Source: UBA3775 sp964584255 (GTDB taxonomy: Bacteria; Bacillota; Clostridia; Lachnospirales; Lachnospiraceae). From it: a stretch of 64,000 bases of DNA. The position numbers were made by a program, and so were the translations under genes. The stretch covers positions 1 through 64,000 of the forward strand of contig CAZOZM010000008.1 of the NCBI GenBank assembly GCA_964584255.1. Direction: 5' to 3'. This document shows positions 34,642 to 42,677 of this stretch, piece after piece (the stretch's first letter is position 1; every line of letters starts with the position of its first letter). The notes below the pieces were generated by a model. It was not told where the DNA came from and did not search any database. It worked only from the letters and a program-made list of their open reading frames with translations.

Positions 34642-34932
34642 ATGAATAAGTATGAATTAGTCTTAGTTGTAAGTGCAAAGATCGAGGATGAGGCTAGAGT
34701 TGCTGTTGTAGATAAGGCAAAAGATCTTATTACAAAGTTCGGCGGCGTTATCACTAACGTTGAAGAAAAAGGCAAGTTAAGATTAGCTTATGAAATCCAG
34801 AAGATGAAAGAGGGTTATTACTATTTCATCCAGTTCGATGCTGATGCTACAGTTCCAGCAGAAATCGAATCAAGAGTTCGTATCATGGACAATGTACTCA
34901 GATTTTTGTGCGTTAGACAGGACGAAGAATAA
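34642..34932 (+). CDS. rpsF: 30S ribosomal protein S6
   Basis: A 96-residue S6 protein: NKYELVLVVSAKIEDEARV, KGKLRLAYEIQKMKEGYYYF and RIMDNVLRFLCVR are conserved. It pairs with S18 on the 30S platform. First gene of the rpsF-ssb-rpsR operon, behind AGAAGGAGGTGCGAGACAAC. Confidence 0.97.
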   Translation: MNKYELVLVVSAKIEDEARVAVVDKAKDLITKFGGVITNVEEKGKLRLAYEIQKMKEGYYYFIQFDADATVPAEIESRVRIMDNVLRFLCVRQDEE

Positions 34933-34947
34933 GGAGGGATTTCCTTT

Positions 34948-35379
34948 ATGAACAAAGTAATTTTAATGGGAAGATTAACCAGAGATCCCGAAGTCCGTTA
35001 CGCTGCAAACAGCAATACTGCAGTTTGTCGTTATTCACTTGCTGTTGACCGTCGTTTCAAAAGAGATGGCGAGCCTGAGGCAGACTTCTTTAACTGCACC
35101 GTATTCGGAAAGAGTGCGGAATTCGCAGAAAAGTATTTCAAGAAGGGTACAAAGATTCTTGTAACAGGTCGTATCCAGAATGACAACTATACCAATAAAG
35201 AAGGTCAGAAGGTATACAGCACACAGATAATGGTTGAAGAGCAGGAATTCGCTGAAAGCAAGGCAAGCGGCAATTCGTCTGGAGCGGGCGCTTTTGAAAG
35301 TCGTCCAAATCCAAACGCAGCAGGCGATGGCTTCATGAACATTCCGGACGGAATGGACGATGAGCTGCCATTTAACTAA
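34948..35379 (+). CDS. ssb: Single-stranded DNA-binding protein
   Basis: A 143-residue SSB: OB fold MNKVILMGRLTRDPEVRYA, FFNCTVFGKSAEFAEKYFKKG, then a disordered Gly/Asn/Pro-rich linker and the acidic tail DDELPFN, a variant of the partner-binding DDDIPF. Lies between rpsF and rpsR as in Bacillus. Confidence 0.97.
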   Translation: MNKVILMGRLTRDPEVRYAANSNTAVCRYSLAVDRRFKRDGEPEADFFNCTVFGKSAEFAEKYFKKGTKILVTGRIQNDNYTNKEGQKVYSTQIMVEEQEFAESKASGNSSGAGAFESRPNPNAAGDGFMNIPDGMDDELPFN

Positions 35380-35422
35380 AAGGGTATAAACCCGTAAAGA
35401 ATTGGATAAGGAGGTAACCATC

Positions 35423-35695
35423 ATGGCTATTGATAAACCGGCTAAGACAGAAAGAGCTGATGCTCCTGCAAGAAGACGTGTAATCCGCAGAAGAAAGAAG
35501 GTTTGTGTATTCTGTGCAGATAAGTCTAATGTTATTTCTTACAAGGACACAGCTAAGTTAAAGAGATATATTTCTGAAAGAGGTAAGATTCTTCCTAGAA
35601 GAATTACAGGAAACTGTGCAAAGCATCAGAGAGCTTTAACTGTTGCAGTTAAGAGAGCACGTCACGTTGCTTTATTACCATATACAACAGAATAA
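35423..35695 (+). CDS. rpsR: 30S ribosomal protein S18
   Basis: A 90-residue S18 with KVCVFCADKSNVISYKD and ISERGKILPRRITGNCAKHQ. The Cys pairs CxxC (FCAD with NC..H) indicate a zinc-type (C+) S18. The ATG after AAGGAGGTAACCATC is chosen; an in-frame codon at 35402 would add seven residues. Confidence 0.97.
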   Translation: MAIDKPAKTERADAPARRRVIRRRKKVCVFCADKSNVISYKDTAKLKRYISERGKILPRRITGNCAKHQRALTVAVKRARHVALLPYTTE

Positions 35696-35708
35696 ATCAA
35701 TTGACTGT

Positions 35709-35741
35709 AAAAGAGAGAAGTTTTTCTTCTCTCTTTTTTTG
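35709..35741 (+). terminator. Intrinsic terminator after rpsR
   Basis: AAAAGAGAGAAG pairs with CTTCTCTCTTTT across a short T-rich loop, ending in seven T. Confidence 0.9.
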
Positions 35742-35898
35742 TCTTTTTTCAGGAAGTGCCGTTTGTACGAGACTTCTTTTTCTTGTACAGAAACAGCAGG
35801 TGTGGTATTATTAGAATGCTATGAGTTTCAAGACATCCGATTCCGGAGAGTGAAAGTCTGAAACAATCGATTTTGCATTTGTGCAAACGGAGGAATAA

Positions 35899-37944
35899 AT
35901 GAAATCGGGAAAATTAAAGAAATATTTTTTTATACCGCTTTTGCTGTCTGTTTTGTTGATACTGATGGATGTATCCGTTATTTTAATATCGAAAAGTGAC
36001 ACGGCAGGACTGATATGTTTTTCGGGAACGCTTACATTTATTGCCGGGCTGCTTATCTGGACAATTATAGTTTCCTCCAGAATTAAGAAGGAAATAACTT
36101 CAGCATCCGTGGGATTTAATGAGGCAAAGTCGGAGATACTTTATTCTTTTGCGGTTCCATATGCGATAATGGACTCGAAGGGTGAGATTTTGTGGAACAA
36201 TGCTGAAATGCAGTACGTTTTGGACGCTGTCAAAAAGGGCTGCAGGAAGATGTCGGAAATAATTCCAAACATTACCAGAACGAAGCTTCCGACGGAAACG
36301 GATGATGTGGTTTTCAGAGCGGAGATAGCCGGCAGAAGTTATAAAATTGTTCTCAGTATGATTTCAGCATCGTATTTTGACAGATCGCTCAGCATCATAA
36401 ACAGTATTGACGGTGATTATGAAGATAAGATACTCGGAATATATATGTATGATGAAACCGAGATGGAGAAGCTTAAGCGTGAGAACTACGATCAGCAGAT
36501 GATAATCGGTCTCCTTTACATAGATAATTATGACGAAGTTCTTGATGTGGTGGATGAAGTTAAGAGGTCACTGCTTTCGGCGCTTGTTGACAGAAAGATC
36601 AACAAGTATATGATACATATGAATGCCGTAATCAAGAAACTGGAAAAGGACAAGTACCTTTTTGTCTTCCGGAAAAAGTACCTTGAGGAAGTTAAGCAGA
36701 CAAGCAAGGTGCTTCTTGAGGAAGTTAAAAAGATAAATACGAATAAAAATGATAATGATATTACAATCAGTATGGGGCTTGGAATTGCGGAATCTGACTA
36801 CGCAAAGAGTTATGAATATGCAAGAGCCGCAATTGATCTCGCTCTCGGACGAGGCGGGGACCAGGTTGTAATTAAAAACGGTGATGACATTACCTATATC
36901 GGTGGAAAGAGTGCTTCAATAGAAAAGAGCACAAGAGTAACCGCAAGAGTAAAAGCCCATGCACTCAGGGAGCTTATCGAGGCCCATGACGAGATTTTCA
37001 TAATGGGCCATTCAATAGGTGACGTGGATTCGTTGGGCTCGTCGATAGGTATTTATAAGATTGCGCAGTCCATGAAGAAGAGTACTCATATTGTACTGAA
37101 TGAGGTTAATTCTTCAATAAGACCGATAATAACGAGATTTCTTGACAATCCGGATTATCCGAAGGATATGTTTATCGGAAATCTTTCGGCACAGGAGCTG
37201 GCATCAAGAGATTCGCTGCTGGTTGTTGTGGACGTAAACCGTCCGGCGCATACCGAATGTCCGGAACTTTTCGATATCATACCGACTGTGATAGTGCTTG
37301 ATCATCACAGAGTGGCAAGTGATTCGGTACAGCATGCGGTTCTTTCCTATATTGAGCCTTATGCTTCGTCGGCAAGTGAGATGATAGCTGAAATTCTTCA
37401 ATATATCGGTGACGGAATGAAGCTTAAACCGTTGGAGGCGGAAGCTTTATATGCGGGTATAATGATTGACACCAACAATTTCCTTACGAAAACAGGTGTA
37501 AGAACCTTTGAGGCGGCGGCTTATCTGAGAAAGAACGGTGTTGATGTTACGCGAATAAGAAAGGCATTCCGTGCTGATATGACGGAATATATTACGAAGG
37601 CTGCGGCAATTACATCGACAGAATTCTTTATGGACGGTTATGCAATAGCAAAATGTTCATCGGATGGAATTGAATCGCCGACAATACTGGGAGCGCAGGT
37701 TGCAAATGAGCTTCTTGAAATAATCGGCATAAAGGCTTCCTTTGTTTTCACGGAATATAAAGGAAAGGTTTATATCAGTGCGAGGTCGATTGACGAACTG
37801 AACGTGCAGGTTGTCATGGAAAAACTCGGCGGCGGCGGCCATATGAACATAGCCGGAGCGCAGCTTGAGGGAGTTCCGGTCGGAGTGGCAATCGACAGAG
37901 TGAAGAATGTTCTGACTGAAATGTCAATGGGAGGAGATTTATAA
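35899..37944 (+). CDS. gdpP: Cyclic-di-AMP phosphodiesterase GdpP (YybT)
   Basis: A 681-residue membrane-bound phosphodiesterase. Two N-terminal membrane helices (IPLLLSVLLILMDVSVILI; LTFIAGLLIWTIIVSS), a PAS-like segment, a degenerate GGDEF domain (about 185-330) and a DHH-DHHA1 module: GHSIGDVDSLGSS, VLDHHRVAS, MIDTNNF and GGGGHMNIAGAQ. It hydrolyses c-di-AMP and so affects wall, osmotic and beta-lactam responses. Its stop abuts the rplI start with no gap, so the two are coupled, then dnaB follows. Confidence 0.95.
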   Translation: MKSGKLKKYFFIPLLLSVLLILMDVSVILISKSDTAGLICFSGTLTFIAGLLIWTIIVSSRIKKEITSASVGFNEAKSEILYSFAVPYAIMDSKGEILWNNAEMQYVLDAVKKGCRKMSEIIPNITRTKLPTETDDVVFRAEIAGRSYKIVLSMISASYFDRSLSIINSIDGDYEDKILGIYMYDETEMEKLKRENYDQQMIIGLLYIDNYDEVLDVVDEVKRSLLSALVDRKINKYMIHMNAVIKKLEKDKYLFVFRKKYLEEVKQTSKVLLEEVKKINTNKNDNDITISMGLGIAESDYAKSYEYARAAIDLALGRGGDQVVIKNGDDITYIGGKSASIEKSTRVTARVKAHALRELIEAHDEIFIMGHSIGDVDSLGSSIGIYKIAQSMKKSTHIVLNEVNSSIRPIITRFLDNPDYPKDMFIGNLSAQELASRDSLLVVVDVNRPAHTECPELFDIIPTVIVLDHHRVASDSVQHAVLSYIEPYASSASEMIAEILQYIGDGMKLKPLEAEALYAGIMIDTNNFLTKTGVRTFEAAAYLRKNGVDVTRIRKAFRADMTEYITKAAAITSTEFFMDGYAIAKCSSDGIESPTILGAQVANELLEIIGIKASFVFTEYKGKVYISARSIDELNVQVVMEKLGGGGHMNIAGAQLEGVPVGVAIDRVKNVLTEMSMGGDL

Positions 37945-38391
37945 ATGAAGGTAATTTTATTAAAAGACGTAAAATCAGTAGGTAAGGCAGACCAGATTGT
38001 TGAAGTAAGTGACGGATATGCAAGAAACTGTCTGCTTCATAAGGGTCTTGGGGTGGAAGCAACTCCAAAGACTTTAAATGACCTTAAACTTAAGAAAAAG
38101 TCAGAAGAAAAGGCGGCTGCCGAGGCACTTGCGGCTGCGCAGGAGCTTGGTGGAAAGATAGGAGCAAGCAAGGTTACGGTTGGAATCAAAATCGGAGAAA
38201 ACGGAAGAGTTTTCGGTGCGGTTTCAGCAAAAGAAGTTGCGGAAGCCGTTAAATCCCAGCTTGGTTTGGATATTGATAAGAAAAAGCTCATCATGAATCC
38301 ATTCAAGAACATGGGAAATTTCACCGTAGGAGTAAAACTTCATCCGCAGGTAACGGCAGAACTTGCAGTAACGGTTGTTGAGGAAAAATAG
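37945..38391 (+). CDS. rplI: 50S ribosomal protein L9
   Basis: A 148-residue L9: N-terminal MKVILLKDVKSVGKADQIVEVSDGYARN domain, a long connecting helix and the C-terminal domain with KLHPQVTAELAV. GGAGGAGATTTATAA precedes the start, within the end of gdpP. Confidence 0.97.
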   Translation: MKVILLKDVKSVGKADQIVEVSDGYARNCLLHKGLGVEATPKTLNDLKLKKKSEEKAAAEALAAAQELGGKIGASKVTVGIKIGENGRVFGAVSAKEVAEAVKSQLGLDIDKKKLIMNPFKNMGNFTVGVKLHPQVTAELAVTVVEEK

Positions 38392-38408
38392 TTCGGAACG
38401 GTAGAAAT

Positions 38409-39743
38409 ATGGATGAAAATTTGATTAAAAAAGTACCGCCTCACAGCGAGCAGGCGGAAAAATCCGTTATCGGCGCCATGATATTGGACAGGGAAGCCAT
38501 TGCCGCAGCAACGGAAATACTTATAAAAGATGATTTCTATGAAAAGCGGCTTGGTGTGTTCTTTGAAGTTATGGTCCAGCTCTATAATGAGGGCGTGGAA
38601 GCGGATGTAGTTACGATTCAGGACAGACTTAAAACAAAGGAACTGCCGGAAGAGTATTACTCGGTTGAATACATTTCCCGTCTTGTTGAAGGCGTGCCGA
38701 CCTCTGCAAACATAAGATATTATGCAGAAATAGTAAGGGAAAAGTCGCTCATCCGTCAATATATAAAGATGAGTGAAAAGTACCTGAATACGGCTTATCT
38801 TGACAAGGAACCGATAAAAGACATTTTTGGAGAAGCTGAAAAAGAGATGTTCTCACTTTTCCAAAAGGCGACGAGGACAACGGACCAGACTTCCATACAG
38901 AATATAGTCTTGGACAGTCTTACGGGCATAGAAAAAGCTGCAAGAAATAATGGTGCGGTAACAGGTATTCCGACAGGATTTATCAAGCTCGATAACATGA
39001 CGGCAGGAATGCAGCCTTCCGATCTGGTTCTGGTTGCGGCACGTCCGTCCATGGGTAAAACGGCTTTCGTCCTTAATATGGCTGAATATATGGCGGTGAA
39101 GAATGACTATGCTACGGTTATATTCTCACTGGAAATGTCAAAAACACAGCTTGTAAACCGTATTCTCTCGATGCATTCGAGAGTAAATTCTCAGAACATA
39201 AGAACCGGAAAACTGGATGATTCGGAATGGACGGATCTTATGGAAAGTGCAAGGATAATAGGTAATTCAAAGCTTATCATAGACGATACACCGGGTATTT
39301 CCGTGACGGAATTGAGGTCAAAATGCAGGAAGCTTAAACTGGAGCAGGATCTGAAGGTAGTTATCATAGACTATATTCAGCTTATGACAAGCGGACATAA
39401 GGCAGAATCAAGACAGCAGGAAGTTTCCGAAATTTCACGTTCGCTGAAAGCCATAGCAAGAGAAATCGGATGTCCGGTGATTGCACTCAGTCAGCTTTCA
39501 CGTTCCGTGGAACAGCGGCCTGATAAGCGGCCTATGCTCTCCGACCTTAGAGAGTCCGGTGCGATAGAGCAGGATGCCGACGTTGTAATGTTTATATACA
39601 GAGATGATTATTACAATAAGGATACACAAAATCCGGGAGAATCGGAGATAATTATCGGAAAACAGAGAAACGGTCCGGTAGGAACGGTTCATCTTAAATG
39701 GATTGCAGAACTTACAAAGTTTGCGAATCTTATGGACAACTGA
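38409..39743 (+). CDS. dnaB: Replicative DNA helicase
   Basis: A 444-residue hexameric helicase. N-terminal primase-interacting domain (PPHSEQAEKSVIGAMILD), RecA-like motor with Walker A RPSMGKTAFVLNMA, VVIIDYIQLM and ALSQLSRSVEQRPDKRP. No intein is inserted. 17 bases downstream of rplI. Confidence 0.97.
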   Translation: MDENLIKKVPPHSEQAEKSVIGAMILDREAIAAATEILIKDDFYEKRLGVFFEVMVQLYNEGVEADVVTIQDRLKTKELPEEYYSVEYISRLVEGVPTSANIRYYAEIVREKSLIRQYIKMSEKYLNTAYLDKEPIKDIFGEAEKEMFSLFQKATRTTDQTSIQNIVLDSLTGIEKAARNNGAVTGIPTGFIKLDNMTAGMQPSDLVLVAARPSMGKTAFVLNMAEYMAVKNDYATVIFSLEMSKTQLVNRILSMHSRVNSQNIRTGKLDDSEWTDLMESARIIGNSKLIIDDTPGISVTELRSKCRKLKLEQDLKVVIIDYIQLMTSGHKAESRQQEVSEISRSLKAIAREIGCPVIALSQLSRSVEQRPDKRPMLSDLRESGAIEQDADVVMFIYRDDYYNKDTQNPGESEIIIGKQRNGPVGTVHLKWIAELTKFANLMDN

Positions 39744-39755
39744 TATCAGCAATGT

Positions 39756-39870
39756 AAAAATGACAGCATTTTGAAGATATCGGATCAGAATATAAAAAAT
39801 GACAGCATTTTGGAGATATCGGATCAGAATAAAAAAATGATGGCATTTTGGAGATGTCGAATCAGAATAT
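39756..39870. repeat. Three tandem repeats of 38-39 bases after dnaB
   Basis: Units start near 39756, 39795 and 39833 and share the core TGACAGCATTTTGGAGATAT followed by CGGATCAGAAT; the third unit differs at a few positions. There are no spacers, so it is not a CRISPR array. It lies between the dnaB stop and a terminator. Confidence 0.85.
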
Positions 39871-39912
39871 AAAGCAGGGATTTCTGGAAAAAAGAAATAT
39901 CCCTGCTTTTTT
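39871..39912 (+). terminator. Intrinsic terminator of gdpP-rplI-dnaB
   Basis: AAAGCAGGGATTTCT pairs with AGAAATATCCCTGCTTT (one small bulge), followed by six T, just after the tandem repeats. Confidence 0.88.
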
Positions 39913-39987
39913 ATTGCGACAGATTTCGAGTCGGGATTTATGTATAATTAAGCCACTTTAATGTGTAGGAATGGAGTGGAGAATGAA

Positions 39988-40623
39988 ATGGGAGAAAAAA
40001 GATATCTTCTTGCAGATGTTGCAAAGAAGCTTGAAATACCGCCTTATATGCTCAGATACTATGAGGATGCGCTTGCAATAAGTATTCCGAGAAATGAAAG
40101 AGGACTCAGGTATTATGGAAGGAGTGAGGTTGAGCTTTTTAAATCGGTACTTAATCTTGAAAAAAAGGGATTTAATCTGGGAGAAATAAAAATAATCATG
40201 GACGATATTCACAGGGTGGAAAAGCTTCCGCCGGACAAGTTGTTGGAATTGAGAGACAGGCTTGACGGATGTATGGAGAAATGCAGAGGGGGAAAACTTG
40301 TAAAGCCAGAGGAGAGGACAACCAGTATTCCGGCAGAAAGGCAGGTTCCCGTGGGAGAGGTTACGGCCTCAGACGATAAGATGGTACAGTTTAAGCGGAT
40401 AATGACCGATATTATGCTTGAAGCATTGAAAATCAATAATGAAGATTTGAGTCAGCAGATAAATTATACGGTTACTGATTCCATAACGCGCGAAATGAAC
40501 TACCTCATAAACAGAAAGGAGAGGGCGGAGGAAGAAAGGTTTAAGCAGATAGACAGACGTTTAAGAGAGGTATGTGCCGTCAGGGAAGGGAAAAAGAAAA
40601 ACGGTGCAACCCCTCAGGGGTGA
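39988..40623 (+). CDS. MerR-family DNA-binding protein
   Basis: A 211-residue protein. An N-terminal MerR-like winged HTH (YLLADVAKKLEIPPYMLRYYEDAL, then ERGLRYYGRSEVELFKSVLNLEKKG) is followed by a low-complexity linker and a helical C-terminal region with a Glu/Arg-rich tail. No effector domain is recognisable. Targets are unknown. The ATG after GTGGAGAATGAA is chosen. The last codons lie inside a hairpin that extends past the stop (40597-40634). Confidence 0.75.
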   Translation: MGEKRYLLADVAKKLEIPPYMLRYYEDALAISIPRNERGLRYYGRSEVELFKSVLNLEKKGFNLGEIKIIMDDIHRVEKLPPDKLLELRDRLDGCMEKCRGGKLVKPEERTTSIPAERQVPVGEVTASDDKMVQFKRIMTDIMLEALKINNEDLSQQINYTVTDSITREMNYLINRKERAEEERFKQIDRRLREVCAVREGKKKNGATPQG

Positions 40624-40634
40624 CACCGTTTTAA
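40597..40634 (+). terminator. Hairpin spanning the stop codon of the MerR-like gene
   Basis: AAAACGGTG pairs with CACCGTTTT, and inside it CCCCTCAGGGG forms a second stem. The TGA stop lies inside the structure. Only four T follow. Confidence 0.55.
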
Positions 40635-40652
40635 ACAAATTGTCCTTTTAAC

Positions 40653-40681
40653 AATCAGCTCTTTAGAGGGCTGATTTTTTT
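40653..40681 (+). terminator. Intrinsic terminator between the MerR-like gene and ferredoxin
   Basis: AATCAGCTC (40653-40661) pairs with GGGCTGATT (40668-40676) and is followed by five T. It also reaches the last base of the convergent ferredoxin gene. Confidence 0.8.
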
Positions 40682-40847
40682 ATTCTTCAATTGAATCTGT
40701 AGGACATACAGCTGCACATGAACCACAGTCGAGACATGCATCTGCATCAATAACATACTTGTCAGCTCCTTCGGAGATTGCGCCTACAGGACATTCTGAA
40801 GCACAAGCACCGCAAGAAACACAACCATCGTTGATCTTGAAAGCCAT
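40680..40847 (-). CDS. 2[4Fe-4S] ferredoxin
   Basis: A 55-residue clostridial-type ferredoxin, read by hand on the minus strand. Two cluster motifs are complete: CVSCGACASECP and CLDCGSCAAVCP. It carries low-potential electrons for enzymes such as pyruvate:ferredoxin oxidoreductase and hydrogenase. Start ATG follows AAGGAGGAGCATAAA. It has its own promoter at 40948-40976. Confidence 0.95.
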   Translation of the reverse strand: MAFKINDGCVSCGACASECPVGAISEGADKYVIDADACLDCGSCAAVCPTDSIEE

Positions 40848-40947
40848 TTTATGCTCCTCCTTGCTTTTAAAATAATTAGCCGGTAAACCGGTAAAGCGGG
40901 TTAGCGCTCATAACAAAGGGAACAAAGTCCCCTTTGCATTTGAAAAC

Positions 40948-40976
40948 ATTCTACTTGAATATCCCGGAAAATACAA
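40948..40976 (-). promoter_or_regulatory. Promoter of the ferredoxin gene
   Basis: On the minus strand TTGTAT (40971-40976) and TAGAAT (40948-40953) are 17 bases apart. A small hairpin, CAAAGGG/CCCTTTG, lies between the promoter and the gene near 40914-40936. The remaining gap up to mecA (to 41165) is AT-rich; an imperfect AAAAATCA...TGATTTTT structure is seen near 41094-41137. Confidence 0.6.
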
Positions 40977-41165
40977 GCCGTTTTTTTTACAATTAAATAC
41001 AAACACGTCAAAAACCACCTGATATTGTTAAATTTTTTTTATTATTTAGAGAGTTGACTAAACCAATACATTCATTTATACTCATTTCGAAAAGAAAAAT
41101 CAGTAACTTCGCTGATGGCGCTCCGGAAGCGTGATTTTTGCCGGACGTCATGGAGGTGTATATAT

Positions 41166-41948
41166 ATGAAGATAGAAAAGATAAATGACAGGCAGATCAG
41201 ATGTTATCTGACAAGCAAGGACCTGGCTGACAGAAAAGTTAAACTGAGTGAAATAGCTTACGGTTCAGAGAAAGCAAAACAGCTTTTCCGCGATATGCTT
41301 GATCTTGCAGAGCGTGAGTGCGGATTTGAGGGAAAAGATGCACCGATAATGGTTGAAGCGATTCCTTCACCGCCGGATGAACTCGTTTTGGTAATAACAA
41401 AGGTAGAAAATCCGGATGAACTTGATGTAAGATTTTCAAGATTTACGCCGGCGGATACCGAGTCGGAAGGTATTCAGGAGAGCAGGGATGAAAGTCCGGA
41501 CGAGATTTTCGGAAAAAATGTAATCGAACAGGCCGGAAACGGTGAATGGGACCCTGCAGACGCCATAAAGGGGATACTTGATCGTGTTTTTGGAGGAAGT
41601 GAAGACGGTGACGGCGGAAAGAAGGAATCTGAGAAACAGGAGACAAAGATACCGTCTGACTATTTCAAGGCCTTCCGTTTCCCAACGCTGGAAAAAGCGG
41701 CAGAGTTCGCAAAGGCGGCAGGAAGGGGATTTGCCGGACCTTCAAAATTGTATAAGAATCCGGCTGACGGAAAATACTATCTGACGATAGGAATAAAAAA
41801 TGCAGACCGTGACGTATTCAGAAGGTTATGTAACAGGGGCTGCGAATTCGGTGAAGAAGCACCGGAGGCTAAAATGTCATACTACACTGAACATTGCAAA
41901 TGTATCATTAAAAGTGATGCGTTGGGAATTCTTTCGGTGTTTATGTAA
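41166..41948 (+). CDS. mecA: Adaptor protein MecA
   Basis: A 260-residue adaptor. N-terminal MKIEKINDRQIRCYLTSKDLADRKVKLSEIAYG-type domain recognises substrates; an acidic linker (about 110-165) leads to the C-terminal domain with FPTLEKAAEFAKAA, SKLYKNPADGKYYL and SYYTEHCKCIIK, which binds ClpC. MecA targets proteins to ClpCP. The ATG after GGAGGTGTATATAT gives the usual N-terminus. Confidence 0.92.
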   Translation: MKIEKINDRQIRCYLTSKDLADRKVKLSEIAYGSEKAKQLFRDMLDLAERECGFEGKDAPIMVEAIPSPPDELVLVITKVENPDELDVRFSRFTPADTESEGIQESRDESPDEIFGKNVIEQAGNGEWDPADAIKGILDRVFGGSEDGDGGKKESEKQETKIPSDYFKAFRFPTLEKAAEFAKAAGRGFAGPSKLYKNPADGKYYLTIGIKNADRDVFRRLCNRGCEFGEEAPEAKMSYYTEHCKCIIKSDALGILSVFM

Positions 41949-41990
41949 ATAAAAAATAAATACACTTATTTATAGATAGGAGGATTTTTT

Positions 41991-42197
41991 ATGACAGTTT
42001 CAAAGGATATTACAATTGGAGAACTTCTTACAATTGACACGGGTGTTATTCCTGTACTTCTTGAGTATGGAATGGGATGTTTCGGATGTCCGTCAGCACA
42101 GGGAGAAACAATTGAAGAAGCAGCAATGGTTCACGGAATTGAAGTTGATGAACTTATGAAATCAATTAATGATCTTCTTGCAAGCAAGGAAGCATAA
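41991..42197 (+). CDS. DUF1858 domain protein
   Basis: A 68-residue protein. MTVSKDITIGELL, then GMGCFGCPSAQGETIEEAA and VDELMKSINDLL match DUF1858, which carries a CxxC-type pair (here CFGC) and often accompanies hybrid-cluster or redox proteins. Role unknown. Strong RBS TAGGAGG. Confidence 0.88.
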   Translation: MTVSKDITIGELLTIDTGVIPVLLEYGMGCFGCPSAQGETIEEAAMVHGIEVDELMKSINDLLASKEA

Positions 42198-42246
42198 TTG
42201 ACCTGAAGCCGGCAGCGGATGCCGGTAAGGATGTTTGATTGAAACG

Positions 42247-42284
42247 GGCTCTTGGGAACGCGCTCCCGAGGGCCTTGTTTTTTT
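42247..42284 (+). terminator. Intrinsic terminator after the DUF1858 gene
   Basis: GGCTCTTGGGA (42247-42257) pairs with TCCCGAGGGCC (42264-42274), loop ACGCGC, followed by TTGTTTTTTT. Confidence 0.9.
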
Positions 42285-42479
42285 CAGAACGTTAAATGTG
42301 AGACGGTTTACGGGAAGAGGCCGGAAAAAGTCTCAAAATGGTAAAAAAAGTAACATACCGGCTTCCGTAATACGGTCGGCTGATGGTATAATATATACAA
42401 AAAATGAAAATTCGTTTGTGCATAATTACAGATGAATCAGGCCTTGTGTCATTGTGAAACCCGAAAAACTTTGGCAGTA

Positions 42480-42677
42480 AGGTCAATTGAAAAAATAAAA
42501 AACGGCGACTATCATAAATCTGTCAATTGATTTAGGCGAGGTTTATCATAGTCATCATGGCTCCGCAAAAAAATGTAGGCGGTTGCCTTGCACCTAAGCC
42601 CTGGATCAGGAAAGCTCCCGAAAGACTGTATCATGCCTGCATCCGATGGGCGGATTTCTCAGGGAGCTTTTTACATT
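42480..42677 (+). promoter_or_regulatory. Structured leader of the GH18 lipoprotein gene, unassigned
   Basis: The palindrome TCAATTGA occurs twice (42483-42490, 42523-42530). GACTATCATAAA near 42507 pairs with TTTATCATAGTC near 42542 with one mismatch. CCTG-GAT-CAGG forms a small hairpin near 42599. AAAGCTCCC (42611-42619) pairs with GGGAGCTTT (42662-42670), followed by T5, only 6 bases before the ATG; its 3' arm holds the only Shine-Dalgarno candidate (GGGAG). A TATAAT lies at 42387-42392. No known riboswitch class was recognised. Confidence 0.5.

Noticed and set aside
39756..39870. CRISPR-like short repeat array
   Set aside because: The units are directly tandem without unique spacers and no cas genes are nearby.
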